The notes: a model not told the origin generated them from the letters alone. Numbered from the stretch's first letter, positions 8,308-17,745 are shown. The stretch is 61,068 nucleotides of DNA from Prevotella sp. (GCA_017455845.1 JAFSYY010000122.1:1-61068); one strand, 5' to 3'. Translations and numbers: made by a program.

Positions 8308-8315
8308 CAAAGGTA
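8308..8315 (-). promoter_or_regulatory. Promoter -7 element for rhaT
   Basis: On the minus strand the sequence reads TACCTTTG, matching TAnnTTTG, 28 bases ahead of the rhaT ATG. Confidence 0.7.
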
Positions 8316-8335
8316 GGAAAAAAAGAAATAAAAAC

Positions 8336-8389
8336 CAAACAAAACCGACAAAAACCAAGGTTTTATTTGGTTTTTGTCGGTTTTGTTTG
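8336..8389 (-). terminator. Intrinsic terminator of mdh
   Basis: A perfect 22-bp inverted repeat (8336-8357 and 8368-8389) with a 10-base loop, followed on the minus strand by a T-rich tract (TTTTTATTTCTTTTTTT). It lies downstream of mdh and just ahead of the rhaT promoter. The stem is longer and more AT-rich than most terminators. Confidence 0.8.
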
Positions 8390-8449
8390 ATTTTGTATCA
8401 GACGCGAAGCCTATTTTCACACAGGCGGAGTGTGGTGCGTCGCGAACCT

Positions 8450-9442
8450 TTAGAGGTTGGGGTTGATCTCGCTCCACTTGCTGATCTCGGGCACGATGTT
8501 CAGCGTCACCAGTTCGTCGCGCATCTTGCACAGGTGCTCGTAACTCTGGTCGAGTTTGGCATTCTCCTCGGCCGTGCCCTGGGGAACCTCATACTTGGCA
8601 CCCTCGGCTGTCATGGTGGTCTTCATGGCCATCATGATATGGTCGTACTTGTCGGTCTTCACATACGTGCCCACGGGGAAGCGGAAGGGCTCACCGCCCA
8701 TGGCAGCGCGTATCATCTCAACAGAGAGGTAGGCAGGGCTCTGGAACGACGAGCGGCCGCGCAGTTCGATGATCTTGGCACCGCCCTTGGTCACGTCGAC
8801 CTTCATCTGCTCCCACTCCTCGGCGGGGAACTCGGCCGTGCCGATGATGTCGGTCAGTTTGCGGCCGGCAACGGTGACGTGGCTGCCGAAGACGGCCATC
8901 TGCTCGCCGTGGCCGCCGTAGGTGGCACAGCCCTTGATGTCGCTCTGCTTCACGCCGAACTTCTTGGCCAGTGCACTCTGCAGGCGGGTGGTGTCGAGAC
9001 CGGCAAGCGTAGTGACCTGACCGGGCTTCAGGCCAGAGTAGAGCAGGGTGACCAGACCGGTGAGGTCGGCGGGGTTGAAGATGATGACCACGTGCTTCAC
9101 GTCGGGGCAGTATTTCTTGATGTTAAGGCCCAGTTCCTCGGCAATCTTACAGTTGCCGGCCAGCAGGTCCTCGCGTGTCATGCCAGCCTTGCGGGGAGCA
9201 CCGCCGCTGGAGATGATGTACTTGGCACCACGGAAAGCCTCCTCGGCATCGGTGGTGGCGGTGATGGTGGCCTCGTCGAAGCCGCTCTGACGCATCTCCT
9301 CTGCCACACCCTCGGGCGAGAACACGTCGTAAAGACACAGGTTGCTGGTGAGGCCCATCATCAGTGCGCTCTGGGCCATGTTCGATCCAATCATGCCGGC
9401 TGCGCCGACGATGACCAGTTTGTCGTTAGTCAAAAATGCCAT
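8450..9442 (-). CDS. mdh: Malate dehydrogenase
   Basis: Interconverts malate and oxaloacetate with NAD(H); in these bacteria it serves the reductive branch from oxaloacetate to succinate. At 330 residues it has usual length. The Rossmann nucleotide-binding loop is VIVGAAGMIGSN, the substrate region includes FNPADL and the catalytic-His segment is YGGHGEQM. It is monocistronic, with a -7 element at 9483-9490 and a terminator at 8336-8389. The sequence is of the Bacteroidota type. A lactate dehydrogenase of the same superfamily is less likely. Confidence 0.93.
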   Translation of the reverse strand: MAFLTNDKLVIVGAAGMIGSNMAQSALMMGLTSNLCLYDVFSPEGVAEEMRQSGFDEATITATTDAEEAFRGAKYIISSGGAPRKAGMTREDLLAGNCKIAEELGLNIKKYCPDVKHVVIIFNPADLTGLVTLLYSGLKPGQVTTLAGLDTTRLQSALAKKFGVKQSDIKGCATYGGHGEQMAVFGSHVTVAGRKLTDIIGTAEFPAEEWEQMKVDVTKGGAKIIELRGRSSFQSPAYLSVEMIRAAMGGEPFRFPVGTYVKTDKYDHIMMAMKTTMTAEGAKYEVPQGTAEENAKLDQSYEHLCKMRDELVTLNIVPEISKWSEINPNL

Positions 9443-9482
9443 AATACTAATATTAATTTAAAGTTATTCTTTTTTTGTGGCG

Positions 9483-9490
9483 CAAAGATA
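9483..9490 (-). promoter_or_regulatory. Promoter -7 element for mdh
   Basis: Minus-strand TATCTTTG matches TAnnTTTG and is followed by GCG, about 40 bases ahead of the start codon. Confidence 0.7.
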
Positions 9491-9594
9491 ATAAAAAAAG
9501 TAAAAAGGGGAAAATGTAAAAAGGTAAAAAATGTAAAAAAGCAAAAAAGAAAAAATATTAGCCCGTTATGCATTGCCTATTAAAAAATTTTTAC

Positions 9595-9602
9595 TACCTT
9601 TG
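9595..9602 (+). promoter_or_regulatory. Promoter -7 element for the ROK kinase operon
   Basis: TACCTTTG matches TAnnTTTG, with TTG near 9575 at suitable -33 spacing and about 40 bases ahead of the ATG. The flanking AT-rich gap (9491-9594) contains GTAAAAA repeats and nothing else. Confidence 0.75.
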
Positions 9603-9643
9603 TAATCTGGAAATAACAAAACCAATAACAAAACCGATCAATT

Positions 9644-10645
9644 ATGATGGAAACTATGGAAGAAACTGTTGACAAAATCAAAACGCGTGTCATAGGTATT
9701 GATATCCGTCTTGACAAGACAACTTACGGAATCGTGGATATCCGTGGTGAGATTGTGGTGCAGGATTATTTCGATACCACCGACTATCCCGACGTGAACG
9801 ACTATGTGACGGCCCTGGCCGAGAAGATCCTGACCCTGGCATCGGAGAACGGCGGGATAGAGTCTATCAGGTCGGTGGGCATCAGTGGCCCGAGTGCCAG
9901 TTCAGTGACGGGATGCATCGAGAATGCGGCCAACCTGCCGTGGAAAGGCGTCATACCCCTGGCCGCCATGCTGCGCGACCGCGTGGGCCTGGCCGTGGCA
10001 CTGGCCAACGATGGCTATATCACGGCCCTGGGCGAGAAAGCCTACGGCAGCGCCCACGGCATGAAGGACTTCGTGGTGGTGTCGATGAGCCACGGCGGGC
10101 TGGGCAGTTGCTTCTATTCCAACGGCACGCCGCATGTCGGTGCACAGGGCTTTGCCGGCGAGGTAGGCCATGTCTGCGTTGAGATTAACGGCCGTCAGTG
10201 CGGCTGCGGCAACAAAGGCTGCCTGGAGACCTATTGCACGGAGAAAGGTCTGATCAGGACCATTGAGGAAATGAAGGCGAAGACCAAGGAGCCTACCCTG
10301 CTGGACGACCTGCCCAGACTCGACATCCATGCGATAGCCAAATGCTGCGACAAGGGCGACCAACTGGCCATCCAGGCCGTGGAGCGCACGGGTGAGATAC
10401 TCGGTTTCGGACTGGCCAACTATGCCTCGGTGCTCAACCCCGAGGCCATCATCCTGACGGGCGACCTGACGCTGGCCGGCAAATGGCTGCTAAAGCCCAT
10501 GAAGAAAACGTTCGAGGCGCATGTCTTCCCCAATATCCGCTACACCACACGGATCCTCGTGTCTATCCTGAAGGAGGGCGAGCGCGACATCCTGGGTGCC
10601 AGCGCACTGGCCTGGGACGTGAAGGAATATTCGCTGTTTAAATAA
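9644..10645 (+). CDS. ROK family sugar kinase (glucokinase-like)
   Basis: ATP-dependent hexose kinase of the ROK family, 333 residues, cytoplasmic. The N-terminal phosphate-binding strand is GIDIRLDKTTYGIVD. The substrate region includes GEVGHVCVEI, and the zinc-binding ROK signature CGCGNKGCLE is complete. No N-terminal helix-turn-helix precedes the kinase, which argues for an enzyme rather than a repressor. The start is either of two adjacent ATGs; 9644 is the first. It is followed after 17 bp by the HerA-like ATPase gene on the same strand, so they probably share the promoter at 9595-9602. Glucose is the most likely substrate in Bacteroidota ROK proteins, but this is inference. Confidence 0.85.
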   Translation: MMETMEETVDKIKTRVIGIDIRLDKTTYGIVDIRGEIVVQDYFDTTDYPDVNDYVTALAEKILTLASENGGIESIRSVGISGPSASSVTGCIENAANLPWKGVIPLAAMLRDRVGLAVALANDGYITALGEKAYGSAHGMKDFVVVSMSHGGLGSCFYSNGTPHVGAQGFAGEVGHVCVEINGRQCGCGNKGCLETYCTEKGLIRTIEEMKAKTKEPTLLDDLPRLDIHAIAKCCDKGDQLAIQAVERTGEILGFGLANYASVLNPEAIILTGDLTLAGKWLLKPMKKTFEAHVFPNIRYTTRILVSILKEGERDILGASALAWDVKEYSLFK

Positions 10646-10662
10646 TTGGTTGATATAATATT

Positions 10663-12372
10663 ATGTACGACAAAGAACGGGGGCTGTATATAGCCCATTG
10701 CGACAACGGTGCACTGAGCATCATAGGTAAGATGGCCAACCGCCACGGACTGATAGCGGGAGCCACGGGTACAGGAAAGACCGTCACGCTGCAAGTGATG
10801 GCCGAGTCGTTCTGCCAGGCCGGCGTGCCATGCTTCATGGCCGACATGAAGGGCGACCTGAGCGGCATTTCGCAGACAGGCAAGATGAGTGGCTTCATAG
10901 AGAAGCGACTGCCGGAATTCTTTCCCTCTGCCGTCTCTCAACCCTCAACCCTCACCTCCCACCCCTCACCTCTCACCTCCCACCTCCCCTTTGAGTTCCA
11001 GCCTTGCCCGGTCAGGTTCTTCGATGTCTATGGCGAGCAGGGCCATCCCATGCGGGCTACGGTGAGCCAGATGGGGCCACAGTTGCTGTCGCGCCTGCTG
11101 GGACTTAACGAGACGCAGGACGGCGTGCTGAACATCGTGTTCCGCGTGGCCGACGAGCGCGGCCTGCTCATCCTCGACCTGAAAGACCTGCGCTCCATGC
11201 TCGACTATGTGTCGAAGCATGCCAAGGAGTACACCACGCAGTACGGCAACGTCTCGACGGCATCGGTAGGGGCCATCCAGCGTGCCCTGCTGCAACTGGA
11301 GGCGCAAGGTGCCGACCGCTTCTTCGGCGAGCCCTCCTTCGACATTCTCGACCTCCTCGCCACCGTCCCTGCCACCACTCCCGACGGTTTTTCGTCGGGC
11401 GCCTCTCCGTCGGGCAAAAAAGGCATCATGAATGTCCTCGCCGCCGATAAACTGATGCTGCAGCCCAAACTCTACAGCACCTTCCTCCTTTGGCTCCTCT
11501 CCGAACTCTACAGCACCCTGCCCGAGGTGGGCGACCAGCCCCTGCCCCGCCTGGTGTTCTTCTTCGACGAGGCCCACATGCTGTTCGACGGCACCTCGAA
11601 AGCCCTGCTCGACAAGATAGAACAGGTGATACGCCTCATACGCTCCAAGGGCGTGGGCATCTATTTCGTCACGCAGAGCCCCACCGACATCCCCGAAGTG
11701 ATCCTCGGACAGTTGGGCAACCGCGTGCAGCATGCCCTGCGTGCCTATACGCCGAAGGACCAGAAAGCCGTGAAGACGGCTGCCGATACCTTCCGTGCTA
11801 ATCCCGCGTTCAAGACCGACGAGGCCATCATGAACCTGGAGACGGGCGAGGCCCTCGTCTCGTTCCTCGACGAGAAGGGCGCACCCAGCATCGTGGAGCG
11901 TGCCAAGATTCTGTTCCCCCTGTCGCAGATAGGCGCCATCACCGAGGGCCAGCGCCTGGACATCATCAAGCAGAGCGGCATCTACGGCAAGTACGACCAG
12001 ATGATTGACCGCGAGAGTGCCTACGAGATGCTGCTCAAGGAGGCTGAGGAGAGAGACCGGCAACTGCAAGCCTCCTCCGGCGATGAAGAAACGGGGTTGG
12101 AGAAAAGAGGCTCGAAAGGCGATGACGATGACGACGCCTCTGGGAAAAAGAAGCCGGGCATCATGGGCAAGGTCTGGAAGGCCGTGCTGACGGCAGTCAC
12201 CTCGACGGCGGCCACCATCCTGGGCACCTGGGTCAGCGACAAGGTGTCGGGCAAGAAAACCAAGAACCGTAAGTCGGCCAAGGAGAAGGTGGTGAAGAGT
12301 GCTACCAGTGCCGCCACGCGCACTATCACCAAGGAACTGACCCGCGACATCCTGGGCAATCTGATAAAATAA
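10663..12372 (+). CDS. HerA-like ATPase of the DUF853 family
   Basis: Hexameric FtsK/HerA-type P-loop ATPase of 569 residues. Walker A is GATGTGKT and Walker B is LVFFFDEAH; the N-terminal block [15 protein letters not shown] and the ILAADKL-type block are typical of DUF853. Function in vivo is not established for this family; DNA translocation is presumed. Two in-frame insertions interrupt otherwise conserved sequence: a Ser/Pro/Thr stretch encoded by CTCACC repeats (10933-10988) and a Gly/Ser stretch [15 protein letters not shown] built on a CGACGG/CGTCGG palindrome (11380-11399). The C-terminal 80 residues are Lys/Ser-rich. It forms an operon with the ROK kinase. Confidence 0.88.
   Translation: MYDKERGLYIAHCDNGALSIIGKMANRHGLIAGATGTGKTVTLQVMAESFCQAGVPCFMADMKGDLSGISQTGKMSGFIEKRLPEFFPSAVSQPSTLTSHPSPLTSHLPFEFQPCPVRFFDVYGEQGHPMRATVSQMGPQLLSRLLGLNETQDGVLNIVFRVADERGLLILDLKDLRSMLDYVSKHAKEYTTQYGNVSTASVGAIQRALLQLEAQGADRFFGEPSFDILDLLATVPATTPDGFSSGASPSGKKGIMNVLAADKLMLQPKLYSTFLLWLLSELYSTLPEVGDQPLPRLVFFFDEAHMLFDGTSKALLDKIEQVIRLIRSKGVGIYFVTQSPTDIPEVILGQLGNRVQHALRAYTPKDQKAVKTAADTFRANPAFKTDEAIMNLETGEALVSFLDEKGAPSIVERAKILFPLSQIGAITEGQRLDIIKQSGIYGKYDQMIDRESAYEMLLKEAEERDRQLQASSGDEETGLEKRGSKGDDDDDASGKKKPGIMGKVWKAVLTAVTSTAATILGTWVSDKVSGKKTKNRKSAKEKVVKSATSAATRTITKELTRDILGNLIK
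10933..10988. repeat. CTCACC-type repeat in frame within the HerA-like gene
   Basis: Repeated CTCAACC and CTCACCTCCC units encode [13 protein letters not shown], between two conserved segments of the ATPase. Similar to the repeat in the GT2 gene at 4510-4545. Confidence 0.85.
11380..11399. repeat. Palindrome in frame within the HerA-like gene
   Basis: CCCGACG and CGTCGGG flank GTTTTT. The layout (GC arm, run of T or A, GC arm) matches the palindromes inside holB and the propeller lipoprotein gene. Confidence 0.75.
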
Positions 12373-12438
12373 CCCATTGATGTTTATTTTTTTTTTCATT
12401 TTTTTACCATTTTATTTCTTTTTATAAAAATTATTACT

Positions 12439-12446
12439 TATCTTTG
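12439..12446 (+). promoter_or_regulatory. Promoter -7 element for the kinase locus
   Basis: TATCTTTG matches TAnnTTTG, 25 bases ahead of the first kinase ATG, in a very AT-rich gap. It is the clearest promoter for the 12.5-16 kb part of the signalling locus. Confidence 0.75.
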
Positions 12447-12471
12447 CATCCAATTAAGCAAGAAAAAGAAT

Positions 12472-13638
12472 ATGTTACAACAAGGCCAAACGTTTGGAAT
12501 AGATGATAGATACTTGTTAATCAGTCAGTTAGGAAAAGGAGGCTTCTCGGAGGTCTGGCTGGCTGACGACACTAGGACTCATGTTCAGGTGGCTATCAAG
12601 ATCTATGCTCCTGGCACCGGACTGGATGCTGCCGGCATCGAGATTTTTACGAAAGAGTTCTCGCTGGTGTTCGACATGAACCACACTAACCTGCTGAAAC
12701 CTACGTACTTCGACAGTTACGAGAATCAGCCCTACCTGATTCTGCCGTTGTGCAAGAACGGTTCTGCCTTCAAGTTTTTGGCCGATGGCAGGCGTATCAC
12801 GGAGCAGGAGTGTTGGAACATGCTGCACGACGTGGGTGCCGGCCTGGCCTATCTCCACAGCAAGAATCCTCCCATTATCCATCAGGACATCAAGCCGGAC
12901 AATATACTCATCAGCGACGAGGGGCATTATATGATTACCGACTTTGGCATCAGTGCCCGTGTGCGCAGCACCATTCGCCGTGGCCGTAGCACCAAGGGCG
13001 GTGAAGGCGGCACGCTGGCCTATATGGCTCCCGAGCGTTTCAGTTCACGCCCGAAGGCTATCATGGCCAGCGATGTGTGGTCGTTGGGTGCCATGATGTA
13101 TGAGTTGATGACGGGTGATCCTCCTTTCGGCGACAGTGGCGGTTCCGCCCAGCGTGGCGGTGAGCCTATACCAGATATCGAGGAGAACTACTCTGAGCAA
13201 CTGAAAGGCTTAGTCTATCAGTGTCTCTCGAAGGAGCCGGAGAACCGTCCGCTGGCCTCGAAGATTGAGGATCTGACCTATAAGTACCTGCATGGTATTG
13301 CCTGGAGCAGCAATGACTTGCCCAAGCCTAAGCCCGCCCCGCAGCCCGAGCCGGAACCGAAGCCTGCCCCGAAGCCGAAGGCGGAGCCGCAGCAGCCCTC
13401 GCGTCCTCTTTACGGTTCGCAGGCGATAGGTACACAGTCGGTACAGGGCTCGCAGATGAACCGCGGCTCGCAGATGCATTATTCCGACCAAGACCGCTAT
13501 TCCGAGCAGATGCCTCCCGAGATACCTGTTCCGCAGAAGAGCAACAATATATGGATGTGGGTTGCCGTGGGCGTTGCCGCCGTGCTGGCCCTCTGTATCT
13601 TTGTTGCTGTCCTGGTGTTTGTAGTCTTTGGCCGGTAG
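12472..13638 (+). CDS. Single-pass membrane Ser/Thr protein kinase (HQD type)
   Basis: Eukaryotic-type protein kinase, 388 residues. The glycine loop is GKGGFSEVW (21-29), the ATP-binding Lys is in VAIK (about 43), the catalytic loop is HQDIKPDN (137-144) and the metal loop DFG starts at 157, followed by APE. The Arg of the usual HRD is Gln, so activation-loop control probably differs, but the catalytic Asp and Asn are present. A Pro/Glu/Lys linker and a Ser/Gln/Tyr-rich segment precede one C-terminal membrane helix (about 361-384), leaving almost nothing outside. Closest relatives in the window are the kinases at 19606 and 29881. First gene of the locus, directly behind a promoter. Confidence 0.93.
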   Translation: MLQQGQTFGIDDRYLLISQLGKGGFSEVWLADDTRTHVQVAIKIYAPGTGLDAAGIEIFTKEFSLVFDMNHTNLLKPTYFDSYENQPYLILPLCKNGSAFKFLADGRRITEQECWNMLHDVGAGLAYLHSKNPPIIHQDIKPDNILISDEGHYMITDFGISARVRSTIRRGRSTKGGEGGTLAYMAPERFSSRPKAIMASDVWSLGAMMYELMTGDPPFGDSGGSAQRGGEPIPDIEENYSEQLKGLVYQCLSKEPENRPLASKIEDLTYKYLHGIAWSSNDLPKPKPAPQPEPEPKPAPKPKAEPQQPSRPLYGSQAIGTQSVQGSQMNRGSQMHYSDQDRYSEQMPPEIPVPQKSNNIWMWVAVGVAAVLALCIFVAVLVFVVFGR

Positions 13639-13710
13639 GCAGTCCTTAAATTTTCTGGCGCCAAGGAAAAGAAAAATTGAATACATAAGAACTAAAAAAC
13701 AGATAATACT

Positions 13711-14649
13711 ATGAGATGTAATAATTGTGGATGGGACAACGATCCCGGTAGCAGCAACTGCGTGAAATGCGGTCATTCCCTGTCTGGCGGCAACGCTGGC
13801 GGCGGTCACCCGTATCAGGGCGTGAATGTTCCAGACTACAGCCAGGATGGCGGTGCGCGTGCGCCGCGCCCCACCGTGATAGGTACGGATGCCATACGCA
13901 GGGAGATACAGGAGCGTGCTCCGCGCCCCACCGTGATGTCGCCCGGCTATGGCGGTGGCGCACCTGCTGAGCCTCGCCCCACCGTGATGTCGCCCGGCTA
14001 TGGTGGTGGTGCTCCCGCACAGAAGGTGCCGCGCCCCACAGTGGCCATGACAGGCGTAGGCCGTGGACACGCCGAGGAGGAGCCTGCTCCCGCCAGCGCA
14101 GCCAAGAGCGCCGCATCGCAACCTTTATGTCCTCACTGCGGCTTTGTGCTGGTAGGCGATTTCGCCTGTTGTCCTAATTGTGGCGCCACGCTCATCAATC
14201 AGTCGCCTGCCAAGGAAGAGCCCGTCATCCAGACCACGGTGAAGGAACAGGTGACATGTCCTAAGTGTCACTCCGAGGTATCGTCGAAGTTTGCTTTCTG
14301 TCCGATGTGTGGAGAGCGTCTGGTTCAGGAGCAGCCCGTAGCCAAGGGTCCGCAGTGCTCGCTGACCATGATCCCCGACGAGGATGAGGACGACATAGCC
14401 ACAACCAACAACTATGAGGGCGAGACCATTGTGCTCAACCGCGACAATACCGAGCCGTCGAACCGTACTATCACGTCGAAGGAGCAGGCCGTGCTCATCT
14501 GTGAGGAGGGCAAATGGTATATAGAGAACCGCAGCGAGCAGTGCTCCACCTATCTGGAGGCCAACCGCCGCCTGGAGGTGTTGCCGGGTGATGTCATCAT
14601 GCTGGGCGACCGCCGGTTTAAGTTCAATGCTGAATTGAATCAAGCATAA
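13711..14649 (+). CDS. Zinc-ribbon protein with PRPTV repeats and C-terminal FHA domain
   Basis: A 312-residue cytoplasmic adaptor. A zinc ribbon opens the protein (CNNCGWDN..CVKCG), two more lie centrally (CPHCG..CPNCG and CPKCH..CPMCG). Between the first and second is a Gly/Pro/Ala-rich linker with four PRPTV motifs, their Thr at about 55, 74, 91 and 110. The last 85 residues resemble an FHA domain (TIVLNRD...IENRSEQCSTYLEANRRL...GDVIMLGDRRFKF), though the usual SxxH is not obvious. I infer that the Thr residues are phosphorylated by the neighbouring kinases and bound by FHA domains. It sits between two kinase genes, 12 bp ahead of the next. Confidence 0.82.
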   Translation: MRCNNCGWDNDPGSSNCVKCGHSLSGGNAGGGHPYQGVNVPDYSQDGGARAPRPTVIGTDAIRREIQERAPRPTVMSPGYGGGAPAEPRPTVMSPGYGGGAPAQKVPRPTVAMTGVGRGHAEEEPAPASAAKSAASQPLCPHCGFVLVGDFACCPNCGATLINQSPAKEEPVIQTTVKEQVTCPKCHSEVSSKFAFCPMCGERLVQEQPVAKGPQCSLTMIPDEDEDDIATTNNYEGETIVLNRDNTEPSNRTITSKEQAVLICEEGKWYIENRSEQCSTYLEANRRLEVLPGDVIMLGDRRFKFNAELNQA

Positions 14650-14661
14650 AGTGTAGGAGAT

Positions 14662-15951
14662 ATGGCCAACTATCAAGTGGTAGACAGATGTGACTTCCAG
14701 CCCGGACAGAACGTCAACGGCAGGTACACGGTCATGAAGACCCTGGGCGAGGGCTCTTTTGGCGTGGTCTATCTGGTGGAGGACTCGCGTGGGAGCAAAT
14801 ACGCTCTGAAGTTGCTTCGCCTGTGGGAGGTGCCCTCGGAGATCCGCCAGCCGCTGATAGACCGTTTTGAGATGGAATACCAGACGGGGCAGATAGCCAG
14901 CGACAATCTGGTGCAGTCGCTCGACTATGGCAAGGTGGGCGGCAATCCGTTCATCGTCATGGAGTTCTGTCCGGGCGGCGACCTCGAACGGTTGTTGGGA
15001 AAGGCAGGCTACAGGGCGCCCCGCATCTGTCAGGAGGTGCTTTCTGGTCTGAAGGCGCTCCACAACCATGGCAAGGTGCACCGTGACCTGAAGCCCGAGA
15101 ACGTGCTGTTCAAGGAGAGTGGCGTGGCCGCCCTGACCGACTTCGGCATTGCCGGCGACCGTACGCACCGCATGACGCAGTGCAACTTCTTCGGCAAACC
15201 CAACCAGATCTTCGGCACCTACGCCTATATGCCGCCAGAGCAGGTGTCACGAGCCCGTGGCGGTGCCACCGTGAAGTTCACCACCGACATCTTCTCCTTC
15301 GGTGTCATGGCCTACCAGTTGCTGACGGGCGAGTTGCCCTTCGGCTCGCTGGAGTCGCATAATGAACTGGCCAGGTATCAGTCGAACGGCAAGAAAGGCC
15401 TCTGGAACAGAAGCCTGCTGCGCAGCCTGCCGGAGGGACAGCAGTGGGCACGCGCTATTGAGGCCTGCCTCGTGCCAAACTATAAGGAGCGCGTGCAGAC
15501 GGTCGACGAGGTGATGGAGATGATTCCAAGGAGTAACACCGGTGTGGTCAGACAGCGCCCTGCGGCAGCCTACGTAGAGCGGCCCGCCCAGCAGGTCAGC
15601 GGCTATCGACTACAGGTGATGCAGGGCGAGGAGCATGGCAAGACCTACGACCTGACCCAGATGGTACAGAGGGGTATGAGACGACTGACCATAGGCCGCC
15701 AGAGCGACAATAACGTCTATGTGAAGTCCGACTTCTCTGACTTCCTCTCCCGCCACCACTGCACCATAGAGCCCGACACAGGCCAGTGGCGCCTGATGGA
15801 CGGGCAGTGGAGTTCCGACAGGATGTGCTGGGTAGACTCTACCAACGGTACATTTGTAAACTCACGTCCCATTACCCGGACAGGCTTCTACCTTAAGCCA
15901 GGCGACATTATCTCCATGGGCGACGTTACCCTGCGCTTTGAGTCATATTAA
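14662..15951 (+). CDS. Ser/Thr protein kinase fused to a C-terminal FHA domain
   Basis: Soluble 429-residue kinase. The kinase domain (about 21-275) has GEGSFGVVY, ALKLL, a canonical HRDLKPEN loop (140-147), DFG, and PPEQ in place of APE. It is the only HRD kinase of the four here. After a linker, a well-preserved FHA domain (about 313-427) shows LTIGRQSDNNV, LSRHHC and STNGTFVNSRPI, so it should bind phospho-threonine peptides, perhaps its own or those of the PRPTV protein encoded upstream. No membrane helix is present. It probably belongs to the same transcript as the two upstream genes. An AT-rich gap of 102 bp follows. Confidence 0.93.
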   Translation: MANYQVVDRCDFQPGQNVNGRYTVMKTLGEGSFGVVYLVEDSRGSKYALKLLRLWEVPSEIRQPLIDRFEMEYQTGQIASDNLVQSLDYGKVGGNPFIVMEFCPGGDLERLLGKAGYRAPRICQEVLSGLKALHNHGKVHRDLKPENVLFKESGVAALTDFGIAGDRTHRMTQCNFFGKPNQIFGTYAYMPPEQVSRARGGATVKFTTDIFSFGVMAYQLLTGELPFGSLESHNELARYQSNGKKGLWNRSLLRSLPEGQQWARAIEACLVPNYKERVQTVDEVMEMIPRSNTGVVRQRPAAAYVERPAQQVSGYRLQVMQGEEHGKTYDLTQMVQRGMRRLTIGRQSDNNVYVKSDFSDFLSRHHCTIEPDTGQWRLMDGQWSSDRMCWVDSTNGTFVNSRPITRTGFYLKPGDIISMGDVTLRFESY

Positions 15952-16053
15952 ATTCTTTGGAACTATATAATAAATATGTATACATTATATAATATATAAG
16001 AGACATTTTTTATTTAAAATAAATATAGTATTAACCCTAAAACAAGTTGTATT

Positions 16054-17745
16054 ATGCAAGAGCAAAACACTTACAAACGCACTGTGGCCGGCTCAGTAGG
16101 AGCAGGTATGGGTGCCATCTTCAACGGCTCGGGACGTACTTACTACATCCTGGAGCACAAGACAAACTCCAAGTATCATCAGGCTGGTGAGTCTCAGAAG
16201 ATTATCATCGACGAGATTGAGATGGGTCGCGACGCCTCCTGTCAGGTTCGTTGGGAAGACACTGCTGAGTTCGAGATGGTCAGCCGCAAGCATGCTGCCA
16301 TCGTCCGCGACGGACAGAACTGGAAACTGGTACACCTCTCACAGTCGAACCCCACACTGGTAAACGGACGTCCCATACAGGGCACCTACTATCTGCAGTC
16401 GGGTGATGAGATCCAGTTGGCTGCCAACGGTCCACGCATGGGCTTCATCGTGCCGCAGGGTAAGCAGGCCATGACCTCCAGCATCAAACTGACAGAACGT
16501 ATGAACCTCTTCCGCCAGCAGGCTTTGGCTCCCTATAAGAAGGCTCTCTGGGCTATGGCCATCCTGTTGCTGCTCGTCATCATCGGATTCGGTGCATGGA
16601 ACTATAAACTGACTCAGGACAACAAGGAACTGATGGCTCAGGCAGAGGAACTCATGGAGCAGAGCGCAGCCCTCGACATGCAGATTGCCGACATGGAAGA
16701 GCAGATCAGGAACAATCCTGAGAATGCTGAGTTGAGAAAGCAAATCGAGGAGGTGAAGCAGCAGAAGCAGCAGGTGCAGACCCGCTACACCACCATCTAC
16801 CGCGACAACCCCGCCCTGCAGAGAGAACTGAACCGCCTGAAGGAGCAGATCAAGGAAGAGACGCCTGCTGCCGATGACATCATCGTTCCCAGCGGCGGCA
16901 CTACCGACAATGGCAATACCAGCAACGCTGACCCGAACGCCAAGAAGGATGCCCGCGAATACTATGGCAGCATCTACCGCATCATCGTGGAGAACATCAC
17001 CATCGAGGGTCCTGACGGTGTATCACGCCCGTCGAACCTCAGCACCAGCAAGATTGACTGCGGCTCCGGCTTCGTGACACCTAACGGCACATTCGTTACC
17101 GCACGCCAGAACATCCAGCCCTGGATCTATGTCGATGGCAACACACCGGCTGACAGTTGGCGCCGTCGCCTCGCAGTGCTCTATGCTCTGGGCAACGACA
17201 TCATCATCAACTACTCGGCTTACAGCACCGAGGGTCCTGCTGCACGCCTGCAGTTCAGCAGCCGCGACTTCAGCATGCCTACCGGCGGTGACATCGTCAT
17301 GGCTCACATCGCTATCACCGAGGAAGAGATTACCTTCATCGATGCTATCGGAGGCGTTTCCTACAACAAGAAGCAACTGCTGAAGGAAGGTCTCGACATC
17401 AAGCACGCCACAGCAGCAGCACGCTCATACGCTACACTGCCCGGCACTGGCCGCGCCGGTATACCTACCGATGCCGGTGCATCGCACAGCATCGCTGGTG
17501 GTCAGGCTCTTGACATCGTCTACTACGAGACTTCTAATGTGCAGAACCTCGCCGGTGCCGCTACCTACCGCACGGTTAACACGGAGAAGACCGACAATGC
17601 CGGTGGTACCATCCATCTGCAGGGCGGTCCTGGCGCAACAGCATTCGGCGCTCCGGTATTCATCCGTGAGAACGACGGTTCGCTGATGGTTGTCGGCTGC
17701 TACGTGGGTGGCGCAAAGGTTGTTCCCGTACACCGCTTCCAGTAA
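16054..17745 (+). CDS. FHA domain, membrane helix, coiled coil, and inactive trypsin-like domain
   Basis: A 563-residue transmembrane adaptor. The N-terminal cytoplasmic FHA domain (about 30-135) has MGRDASCQVRW, VSRKHAAIV and PTLVNGRPI. One membrane helix follows (about 165-184), then a coiled coil to about residue 270. The C-terminal domain has the trypsin-fold landmark GSGFVTPNGTFVTARQ, but the catalytic His position is Gln (about 352), and the GDSGGP region reads GATAFGAPVF with no Ser nucleophile. I read it as a periplasmic pseudoprotease that binds a ligand or peptide, coupled to phospho-dependent binding inside the cell. DegS/HtrA-like proteins are the nearest known architecture, but FHA is at the inner end here. 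A hairpin terminator follows at 17757-17794. Confidence 0.85.
   Translation: MQEQNTYKRTVAGSVGAGMGAIFNGSGRTYYILEHKTNSKYHQAGESQKIIIDEIEMGRDASCQVRWEDTAEFEMVSRKHAAIVRDGQNWKLVHLSQSNPTLVNGRPIQGTYYLQSGDEIQLAANGPRMGFIVPQGKQAMTSSIKLTERMNLFRQQALAPYKKALWAMAILLLLVIIGFGAWNYKLTQDNKELMAQAEELMEQSAALDMQIADMEEQIRNNPENAELRKQIEEVKQQKQQVQTRYTTIYRDNPALQRELNRLKEQIKEETPAADDIIVPSGGTTDNGNTSNADPNAKKDAREYYGSIYRIIVENITIEGPDGVSRPSNLSTSKIDCGSGFVTPNGTFVTARQNIQPWIYVDGNTPADSWRRRLAVLYALGNDIIINYSAYSTEGPAARLQFSSRDFSMPTGGDIVMAHIAITEEEITFIDAIGGVSYNKKQLLKEGLDIKHATAAARSYATLPGTGRAGIPTDAGASHSIAGGQALDIVYYETSNVQNLAGAATYRTVNTEKTDNAGGTIHLQGGPGATAFGAPVFIRENDGSLMVVGCYVGGAKVVPVHRFQ

Noticed and set aside
8336-8389. Inverted repeat as a mobile element
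   Set aside because: Position downstream of mdh and the T-tract fit a terminator.
13210-14121. A 303-codon open frame on the minus strand
   Set aside because: Arg/His/Gly-rich shadow of the kinase and PRPTV-protein genes; no family-like sequence and it straddles two real genes.
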